Part shown: in pieces, positions 7,434 to 12,928 of the stretch
Numbering within the stretch: the stretch's first letter is position 1
Layout: each line of letters starts with the position of its first letter
Source of the DNA: Eubacterium sp. UBA3782
Lineage (GTDB): Bacteria; Bacillota; Clostridia; Lachnospirales; Lachnospiraceae
Assembly (NCBI GenBank): GCA_002368795.1
Contig: DFFG01000077.1
Coordinates: 1-14,221 of the forward strand
DNA length: 14,221 bases
Direction of reading: 5' to 3'
Position numbers and translations under genes: made by a program
The notes under the pieces: generated by a model
The model's input: the letters and a program-made list of their open reading frames with translations, nothing else
The model's database searches: none
Told to the model about the DNA's origin: nothing

Positions 7434-8297
7434 ATGAAGAAATTTTTCATCATCACCAATCTGGCAAAGGATCCGGATCATAAGATCTCGGAGGGGATCG
7501 TTACGTATCTGAAGGCAAACGGCGCGTCCTGCGCAATGCGCGGAGGACGCCGGGCGGCAGATGAGCGGCACCGTGTGACCAGGAGCAGCGAGATCCCCGA
7601 GGGGACGGAATGCATCATCGTGCTGGGCGGAGACGGCACACTTATGCGCGCGGCCGGCGATGTCTACGAGACCGAGATCCCTCTGCTTGGCATAAACCTT
7701 GGCACCCTGGGCTATCTGGCAGAGATCGACCGCGCGTCGATCTATCCGGCCCTGGACAGCCTGCTAAGGGATGAATTCCAGATCGAGCGACGCATGATGC
7801 TCAAGGGCACCGTATGGCATCAGGGCGAGAAGATCTATCAGGGAGTCGCCCTCAACGATATCGTGATCAGCCGTCAGTCAGCGGTTCCTCATGTGATCAG
7901 TCTTTATAATTTTGTCAATGATGCTTATCTGAACTATTACCGTGCAGATGGCGTGATCATCAGCTCGCCGACCGGCTCCACGGGCTACAGTCTGTCCGCC
8001 GGAGGCCCGATCATCTCGCCGGAGGCAAGTCTGTTTCTGATGACGCCGCTGGCTGCGCATACACTGAATACAAGAAGTGTCGTCCTGCCGGCGGACAATA
8101 AGATCACGGTCAAGATCGGTCCCGGAAGAGACAATACGGTCGAACAGGCCTGCGCCTATTTTGACGGCGACCGGAGCGCACCGATGGAGACCGATGATTA
8201 TGTAGATATCGAAAAGGCGGAGAAGGATATCCGGATCGTCAAGATCCGGAACGACAGCTTCCTGGAAACGCTCCGCAGAAAAATGAGTACGATCTAG
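7434..8297 (+). CDS. nadK: NAD kinase
   Basis: NadK phosphorylates NAD to NADP using ATP or polyphosphate, setting the NADP(H) pool in the cytoplasm. It has 287 residues, normal for bacteria. It contains the G-G-D-G-T motif at 65-69 with the catalytic Asp67, then N-L-G-T-L-G-Y-L-A at 88-96, N-D-I-V-I at 140-144, and T-G-S-T-G-Y-S-L-S-A-G-G at 179-190, all hallmarks of the family. The ATG at 7434 lies 2 bases after the tlyA stop. Its own Shine-Dalgarno sequence is weak (GGA at 7422-7424), which suggests translation is coupled to tlyA. It is the last gene of the tight run; an 83-base gap separates it from argR. Confidence 0.96.
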   Translation: MKKFFIITNLAKDPDHKISEGIVTYLKANGASCAMRGGRRAADERHRVTRSSEIPEGTECIIVLGGDGTLMRAAGDVYETEIPLLGINLGTLGYLAEIDRASIYPALDSLLRDEFQIERRMMLKGTVWHQGEKIYQGVALNDIVISRQSAVPHVISLYNFVNDAYLNYYRADGVIISSPTGSTGYSLSAGGPIISPEASLFLMTPLAAHTLNTRSVVLPADNKITVKIGPGRDNTVEQACAYFDGDRSAPMETDDYVDIEKAEKDIRIVKIRNDSFLETLRRKMSTI

Positions 8298-8319
8298 CAA
8301 TACCAGGCAACACCGCAGA

Positions 8320-8349
8320 CCGGAAGAAGAGAAAGGGGTTAGCTTCCGG
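8320..8349 (+). other. Hairpin in the nadK-argR gap
   Basis: A perfect 7-bp inverted repeat, CCGGAAG (8320-8326) and CTTCCGG (8343-8349), encloses a 16-base loop, 23 bases after the nadK stop and 31 before the argR ATG. No T-tract follows, so it is not a standard intrinsic terminator. It may be an mRNA processing or stability element. No clear ArgR box was seen in this gap, where autoregulation might be expected. Confidence 0.4.
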
Positions 8350-8380
8350 CTGTGATCAAAAAATAAAGGTGGGAAAAATA

Positions 8381-8836
8381 ATGAAACTGGAACGACAGGC
8401 AGAAATTTTGAGTTTGATCCACAAGTATGAGATCGCTACGCAGGAAGAGCTGGCGGCGAGACTGGTAGAAAGCGGTTTTGAGGTAACACAGGCGACTGTG
8501 TCCAGGGATATCCGCGAGATGAAGCTGACCAAGGTCATGGGAGAAAGCGGAAGACTGCGCTACACCCTTCTTCAGAACCAGGCCAAGGACACGGCAGGAA
8601 AGTATGTCCGTGTGCTGCGGGATGCGGTTACTTCGCTGGATACGGCAGACAATCTGCTGGTGGTGCATACAGCCCCCGGCATGGCGATGGCTGCCGCGGC
8701 AGTGATCGATGAGATGAAATGGGGAGAGATCGTCGGATGCATCGCCGGCGACAACACGATCTTCTGCGCAGTCCGCAGCAGAGAGGAAGCTCTCCAGGTC
8801 AAGGATAAACTCAAAAAGATGCTGGAGATGTTCTGA
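8381..8836 (+). CDS. argR: Arginine repressor ArgR (AhrC-like)
   Basis: ArgR is a hexameric, arginine-responsive regulator that represses arginine biosynthesis and in many Firmicutes activates catabolism. It has 151 residues, the normal length. The N-terminal winged helix-turn-helix is clear: T-Q-E-E-L-A-A-R-L at 20-28 and the recognition helix T-Q-A-T-V-S-R-D-I at 36-44. The C-terminal oligomerisation and arginine-binding domain contains H-T-A-P-G-M-A at 96-102 and G-C-I-A-G-D-N-T-I at 119-127. Asp124 matches a known arginine ligand position; the next residue is Asn where the classical motif has a second Asp. A GTG at 8369 in the same frame was rejected in favour of the ATG at 8381, since AAAGGTGGG at 8365-8373 is correctly spaced for the ATG and would be inside the longer reading. 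The argR-recN neighbourhood is conserved in Firmicutes. Confidence 0.95.
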   Translation: MKLERQAEILSLIHKYEIATQEELAARLVESGFEVTQATVSRDIREMKLTKVMGESGRLRYTLLQNQAKDTAGKYVRVLRDAVTSLDTADNLLVVHTAPGMAMAAAAVIDEMKWGEIVGCIAGDNTIFCAVRSREEALQVKDKLKKMLEMF

Positions 8837-8855
8837 TTATCACCGCGTAAAAGCC

Positions 8856-9024
8856 GGGGCTGTCGCACTAAGCAATTGATACATAAATATTCTTACGGGA
8901 AGCGCTCCCGCTTGTCCAAAGCGCAGTGGCACTAAGTCGGAATCAGAAGATTCCTCCAGGTGCCAGCTGAGGGGTGTTCCCTTCAGAATAATTATGTACA
9001 CTCCTTGCTTAGTACGACAGCCCC
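8856..9024. repeat. 169-bp element with long terminal inverted repeats (MITE-like or structured RNA)
   Basis: The ends, 8856-8875 and 9005-9024, are complementary at 19 of 20 positions (one C/A mismatch, 8866/9014). After a short asymmetric gap, a second stem pairs 8880-8901 with 8977-8998 at 19 of 22 positions. Inside are a side hairpin (GCGC 8902-8905 with 8921-8924), a stem TGGCAC/GTGCCA (8927-8932 with 8960-8965), and a terminal hairpin GGAATC-AGAA-GATTCC (8939-8954). The word GCACTAAG occurs near the left end (8865-8872) and again internally (8929-8936). No credible ORF lies within. No T-tract follows, so it is not a standard terminator, and I see no clear target-site duplication. The ends resemble insertion-sequence termini, so a non-autonomous mobile element is my first reading and a structured RNA my second. 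Confidence 0.75.
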
Positions 9025-9095
9025 ATAACGCAGCCGGCACAGGATCGGGATGATCCTGCCGTCTGCCGCGCGGATGTGATGGGAGAGAGAAATAC

Positions 9096-10775
9096 ATGCT
9101 CACAGAACTTCATGTAAAAAATCTTGCGCTGATCGACGAAGCGGAGGTTTCCTTTGGACCGGGACTGAATATCCTGACCGGTGAGACAGGCGCAGGAAAA
9201 TCGATCCTGATCGGCTCCATCAATCTGGCGCTTGGCCACAAGATGAGCCGGGATATGCTCCGCCAGGGAGCCGACGCGGCCCTTGTCGAGCTGATCTTTC
9301 AGGTCGAGGATCCGGAGATCCTCCGGCGGCTTAAGGAGATGGACGTCGAGACAGAGGACGGGCAGCTGATCATCACCAGAAAGATGACAGACGGCAGGAG
9401 CATCAGCCGTCTGAACGGGGAGACCTGCACGGCAGCCCGGATCCGCGAGATCTCCGGCCTTCTTCTGGAGATCCACGGGCAGAGCGAACATCAGTCGCTG
9501 CTGTATCCGGACCGGCAGCTGGAGATCCTGGATGCCTACGGGAAGGATCATCTGGAGACGCTTCTTGCTGATACAAAAGATGCTTTCCGGAAATGGCAGG
9601 AGGTCAAGAAAGAGCTTGCCAGATATCAGATCGACGAGACCGAACGGGAAAGAGAGATCTCCTTTATCCGGTTTGAGATCAATGAGATCGAGGAAGCAGC
9701 CCTGGCGCCTGGTGAGGACGAGGAGCTGGAGAAGACCTATCGCAGGATGACCAACAGCCGGAAGATCGCCGGGGCAGTAAGCGAGGTCCACCGCCTGTGC
9801 GGCTATGAGGACGGCGCCGGTGACCTGACCGGGCGGGCGCTACGGGAGATCGGCACGGTTACTGCATATGATGAGCAGCTGGCCGGACTCGAATCCATGC
9901 TGGCGGATGTGGACAGCCTGCTGAATGATATCAACCGCGAGGCAGCGGATTATCTGGATTCCTTTACGTTTTCAGAGGAGGAATTCTACAATACGGAAAA
10001 ACGGCTGGATCTGCTCAATCATCTCAAATCCAAGTACGGAAGAACGATCGATGATGTGCTGGCCTATCTGGAGAAACAGAAGAAGAGACTGTCCGAGCTG
10101 GAGAACTTTGATGAGCAAAAGCGGATTCTGAGTGAGCAGCTGGCATCTGCGGAGGCACATCTGGAGGATAGCTGCAGCCGGCTTTCCGGTGAGCGGCGCC
10201 AGTGCGCTGCAGAGCTTTCCGCACAGATCATCCAGGGACTGCAGGAGCTGAACTTCCTGTCCGTGGATTTCACGATCCGTTTTGATCGGAGCTCCCATTA
10301 TTCCGCAAACGGATACGACGCCATCGAATTTATGATCTCCACAAACCCGGGCGAGGCTGTGCGGCCGCTGGCGAAGGTGGTATCGGGCGGTGAGCTGTCC
10401 CGTATCATGCTGGCGATCAAGACGCTGCTGGCCGACAAGGACAGGACCGAGACCCTGATCTTCGATGAGATCGATACCGGAATCAGCGGAAGAACGGCGC
10501 AGAAGGTATCGGAAAAGATGGCCCGCATCGGGCGCGGCCATCAGGTCCTTTGCATCACGCACCTGGCACAGATCGCAGCCATGGCAGACCGGCATTTTGT
10601 GATTACAAAGGAGATCCAAAATGGTGAGACCGTATCCCAGATCAGCCAGTTAAATAAGAAGGAATCTGTGGAAGAGCTTGCCAGGATCCTGGGAGGCGCC
10701 GAGATCACAAAGGCGGTCGAGGACAATGCAAGGGAGATGAAGCAGCTGGCCGAAGAGAGAAAGGCAGCTCTTTAA
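9096..10775 (+). CDS. recN: DNA repair protein RecN
   Basis: RecN is an SMC-like ATPase that acts at DNA double-strand breaks in recombinational repair. It has 559 residues, normal length. The N-terminal ATPase half has Walker A G-E-T-G-A-G-K-S at 29-36. A long charged coiled-coil region runs from about 160 to 375. The C-terminal ATPase half has the ABC signature V-S-G-G-E-L-S at 429-435 and Walker B L-I-F-D-E-I-D at 454-460, followed by T-H-L-A-Q-I-A. The ATG at 9096 follows GGGAG at 9081-9085 (10-base spacing). A small hairpin (CAGGATC/GATCCTG, 9040-9058) lies in its leader. No LexA-type box or strong promoter was recognised in the 259-base gap upstream, most of which is the inverted-repeat element. 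The usual downstream partners spoIVB and spo0A are absent here. Confidence 0.96.
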   Translation: MLTELHVKNLALIDEAEVSFGPGLNILTGETGAGKSILIGSINLALGHKMSRDMLRQGADAALVELIFQVEDPEILRRLKEMDVETEDGQLIITRKMTDGRSISRLNGETCTAARIREISGLLLEIHGQSEHQSLLYPDRQLEILDAYGKDHLETLLADTKDAFRKWQEVKKELARYQIDETEREREISFIRFEINEIEEAALAPGEDEELEKTYRRMTNSRKIAGAVSEVHRLCGYEDGAGDLTGRALREIGTVTAYDEQLAGLESMLADVDSLLNDINREAADYLDSFTFSEEEFYNTEKRLDLLNHLKSKYGRTIDDVLAYLEKQKKRLSELENFDEQKRILSEQLASAEAHLEDSCSRLSGERRQCAAELSAQIIQGLQELNFLSVDFTIRFDRSSHYSANGYDAIEFMISTNPGEAVRPLAKVVSGGELSRIMLAIKTLLADKDRTETLIFDEIDTGISGRTAQKVSEKMARIGRGHQVLCITHLAQIAAMADRHFVITKEIQNGETVSQISQLNKKESVEELARILGGAEITKAVEDNAREMKQLAEERKAAL

Positions 10776-10834
10776 CGAATAAGAAGCCTGGGTGTTCCCT
10801 GCTGGTATCGGCAGCCGGACACGCGGCAGATCCC

Positions 10835-10853
10835 GGAAACGCACGCTGTTTCC
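10835..10853 (+). other. Small hairpin between recN and its terminator
   Basis: GGAAAC (10835-10840) and GTTTCC (10848-10853) form a perfect 6-bp stem with a 7-base loop, five bases before the large terminator hairpin. It could be part of a larger folded 3' untranslated region. No T-tract follows directly. Confidence 0.4.
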
Positions 10854-10858
10854 AGGAG

Positions 10859-10967
10859 AAAAAGCTGCTGTGTCAGACACTACGTGTAAAGATAGGCATT
10901 TCGAAGAGCGCATACTGCGCATATTCAGAAATCGCCTGCCGCGTAGGTCTGATACAGCAGCTTTTTT
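10859..10967 (+). terminator. Very large intrinsic terminator hairpin after recN
   Basis: Bases 10859-10878 pair with 10947-10966 over 20 positions in RNA (one G-U). After a bulged A, CTACG (10880-10884) pairs with CGTAG (10942-10946). An internal loop follows, then AGGC/GCCT, ATTTC/GAAAT, GAA/TTC and a GCGC/GCGC tip with a 5-base loop (10912-10916). In all about 41 base pairs form a 109-base hairpin ending in six T (10962-10967). The A-run at the left end means the reverse strand also has a stem plus T-tract, so termination could be bidirectional. It separates recN from the heat-shock operon. Ordinary terminators are a third of this size, so a small RNA or a mobile repeat is also possible. 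Confidence 0.75.
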
Positions 10968-11008
10968 GCGCGGATGAAAGAGGAAAATGAGAATTCGAAA
11001 AAAGCCTG

Positions 11009-11037
11009 TTGACAAAAAAGAAGCCCGGTGCTATCTT
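11009..11037 (+). promoter_or_regulatory. Sigma-A promoter of the hrcA-grpE-dnaK operon
   Basis: A perfect -35 TTGACA (11009-11014) and a -10 TATCTT (11032-11037) are separated by exactly 17 bases. Transcription would start near 11044, so the CIRCE operator just downstream falls in the early transcribed leader. HrcA bound there would block initiation or escape. The -10 matches consensus at four of six positions. Confidence 0.85.
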
Positions 11038-11052
11038 AAGTATCGAAAGATA

Positions 11053-11079
11053 TTAGCACTCTTCAAATTTGAGTGCTAA
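11053..11079. promoter_or_regulatory. CIRCE operator (HrcA binding site)
   Basis: The inverted repeat TTAGCACTC (11053-11061) - 9 bases - GAGTGCTAA (11071-11079) is an exact match to the consensus CIRCE element. HrcA binds it to repress class I heat-shock genes and, in characterised systems, is released when chaperones are titrated by unfolded protein. It lies between the promoter and the hrcA ribosome binding site, giving autoregulation of the operon. Confidence 0.98.
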
Positions 11080-11102
11080 CAGGCTGAAGGGAGGTTACAG
11101 CT

Positions 11103-12182
11103 GTGGAACTGGACGAGCGGAAGAAAAAAATTCTTACTGCGATCATTCAGAACTATCTGGAGACCGGTGAACCGGTGGGTTCCCGTACAATCTCGAAATA
11201 TACAGATCTGAACCTCAGCTCAGCCACGATCCGCAATGAGATGTCTGATCTTGAGGAGATGGGCTACATCGTGCAGCCGCATACCTCTGCGGGACGCATA
11301 CCTTCGGACAAGGGCTACCGGCTCTACGTCAACGAGCTGATCGAGCGGAAGAACCAGGAGGTCGCCGAGGTCCGGGATATGATGATCGAGAAGACCGACA
11401 AGATGGAGAAGGTCCTCAAGCAGGTCGTACAGGTTCTGGCCAGAAACACGAACTATGCGACCATGATCGCCGGTCCTTCCTATCACCAGAACAGCATCAA
11501 GTTTATCCAGCTGTCAAAGGTCAGCGATGATCAGCTGCTGGCGGTCATCGTAGCAGAAGGAAATCTGGTCAAGAATCAGATGATCCGGCTGACCGAGCCC
11601 ATCGACGAGCAGGCGCTGCTGAAGCTGAATCTTCTGCTGAATACCCAGCTGAACGGCCTGACCATCGGGGAGATCAATCTGGATATGATTACCAGGATGA
11701 AGCAGCAGGCGGGCATTCACAGTGCCGTGATCGGCAGTGTGGTCGACGCGGTTGCCGAGGCGATCCAGCCGGACGATGAAGACCGTCCGATCTACATCAG
11801 CGGAACGACAAATATCTTTAATTATCCGGAGCTTTCCGATTCCCGGAAGGCGAAGGAGCTGCTGTCAGCCTTCGAGGACAAGAAGGAGCTGGCGGAAATG
11901 ATCCTGGAGACCACCAAAGGCGTGGACCAGGGCAACGGGATCACAGCCTACATCGGCAACGAATCGCCGCTGGAGAATATGAAAGACTGTTCTGTGGTCA
12001 CGGCAAATTATGATCTGGGACACGGCTTGAAGGGCACCGTGGCCATCGTGGGTCCGAGACGTATGGATTACGCGAACGTAGTAGAGAATCTGAAGCAGCT
12101 GAAGGTGCAGATGACCTCCATCTTTGGCAGCGCAGATGCAGCACTTCTGGACAGTTCCCCGGAGGATGAACCGGAAGGATAG
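11103..12182 (+). CDS. hrcA: Heat-inducible transcription repressor HrcA
   Basis: HrcA represses class I heat-shock operons by binding CIRCE as a dimer. It has 359 residues, slightly above the usual 340 or so. The N-terminal winged-helix domain is textbook: L-D-E-R-K-K-K-I-L at 3-11, G-E-P-V-G-S-R-T-I at 22-30, the recognition helix S-S-A-T-I-R-N-E-M-S-D-L-E at 39-51, and the wing T-S-A-G-R-I-P-S-D-K-G-Y-R-L-Y-V at 61-76. The GAF-like dimerisation domain fills the rest, ending in a short acidic tail. The start is a GTG at 11103 with AAGGGAGGT at 11087-11095. A perfect CIRCE and a sigma-A promoter lie directly upstream. It is first in the operon, 25 bases before grpE. Confidence 0.97.
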   Translation: MELDERKKKILTAIIQNYLETGEPVGSRTISKYTDLNLSSATIRNEMSDLEEMGYIVQPHTSAGRIPSDKGYRLYVNELIERKNQEVAEVRDMMIEKTDKMEKVLKQVVQVLARNTNYATMIAGPSYHQNSIKFIQLSKVSDDQLLAVIVAEGNLVKNQMIRLTEPIDEQALLKLNLLLNTQLNGLTIGEINLDMITRMKQQAGIHSAVIGSVVDAVAEAIQPDDEDRPIYISGTTNIFNYPELSDSRKAKELLSAFEDKKELAEMILETTKGVDQGNGITAYIGNESPLENMKDCSVVTANYDLGHGLKGTVAIVGPRRMDYANVVENLKQLKVQMTSIFGSADAALLDSSPEDEPEG

Positions 12183-12207
12183 AAAAAACAGAAAGGGCGA
12201 ATGAGAC

Positions 12208-12873
12208 GTGGCAGAAGAGGAGAAGATCCCGGAAGAGACAGTTGAAGTCGAGGATGTAAAGGAGCAGGAAGCACCGGCAGAGCCTGAAAAGGAGACGCCG
12301 GAGGCTGAGGATAAGGCTCCGGAAGCCGAAGCGGCAGAAGAGACCGCAAAGGCTGAGGAGAGCAGCCCGGAAGCAGAGCAGGGCGCAGAGAGCACCGGCT
12401 CCGAAGAGAAAAAGGGCGGCTTTTTCCGCAAAAAAGAAAAGAAAGACAAAAAGGACGAGAAGATCGCTGAGCTGAACGATCAGCTGACCAGGCTGATGGC
12501 CGAGTTCGACAACTTCCGCAAGCGTACGGAGAAGGAAAAGGCAACCATGTATGACATGGGTGCAAAGGATGTGGTCGAGAAACTGCTTCCTGTCGTAGAC
12601 AACTTCGAACGCGGCCTTGCCGGCGCGGATGAGAGCGATCCGTTTGTGCAGGGCATGAGCATGATCTACAAGCAGCTGATGACCATGCTGGAGGGGATCG
12701 GCGTAAAACCGATCGATGCCCAGGGCAAGGAGTTTGACCCCAATCTTCACAATGCAGTCATGCATGTGGAAGATGAGAGCCTGGGTGAGAATATCGTATC
12801 TCAGGAGCTGCAGAAGGGATACATGTACAAGGATACCGTGGTCCGTCACAGCATGGTCATGGTAGCCAACTGA
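12208..12873 (+). CDS. grpE: Nucleotide exchange factor GrpE
   Basis: GrpE is a dimeric cochaperone that releases ADP from DnaK. It has 221 residues. Residues 1-68 are a low-complexity stretch very rich in Glu, Ala and Pro; residues 69-84 are strongly basic (F-F-R-K-K-E-K-K-D-K-K); then comes the long dimer helix from about 85 to 125 with E-F-D-N-F-R-K-R-T at 99-107. The C-terminal beta domain has E-F-D-P-N-L-H-N-A-V at 175-184, the family signature, and ends G-Y-M-Y-K-D-T-V-V-R-H-S-M-V-M-V. The start is a GTG at 12208 after AAAGGG (12192-12197); the nearby ATG at 12201 is in another frame. The acidic then basic N-terminus is longer than in many homologues. It sits between hrcA and dnaK under CIRCE control. 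Confidence 0.96.
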   Translation: MAEEEKIPEETVEVEDVKEQEAPAEPEKETPEAEDKAPEAEAAEETAKAEESSPEAEQGAESTGSEEKKGGFFRKKEKKDKKDEKIAELNDQLTRLMAEFDNFRKRTEKEKATMYDMGAKDVVEKLLPVVDNFERGLAGADESDPFVQGMSMIYKQLMTMLEGIGVKPIDAQGKEFDPNLHNAVMHVEDESLGENIVSQELQKGYMYKDTVVRHSMVMVAN

Positions 12874-12928
12874 TCTGGAAAATTACCTGAATTTGTATAG
12901 ATCGAAATTTTCAAAGGAGGAAATGACA

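Noticed and set aside
9040..9058. CAGGATC/GATCCTG hairpin before recN, considered as a terminator of argR
   Set aside because: No T-tract follows, and it lies close to the recN ribosome binding site. At most it is a leader hairpin.
8840..9103. 87-codon minus-strand frame across the inverted-repeat element
   Set aside because: No recognisable domain, and most of its length is explained by the stem arms.
10792..10977. 61-codon + strand frame between recN and hrcA
   Set aside because: It runs straight through the large hairpin, has no good ribosome binding site, and shows no protein-like pattern beyond mirrored residues caused by the inverted repeat.
12201..12203. ATG considered as the grpE start
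   Set aside because: It is in a different frame from GrpE; the GTG at 12208 opens the correct frame.
11998..12849. 283-codon minus-strand frame with Leu-rich stretches opposite grpE
   Set aside because: The apparent hydrophobic segments are the complement of the Glu/Lys-rich GrpE N-terminus, not membrane helices of a real gene.
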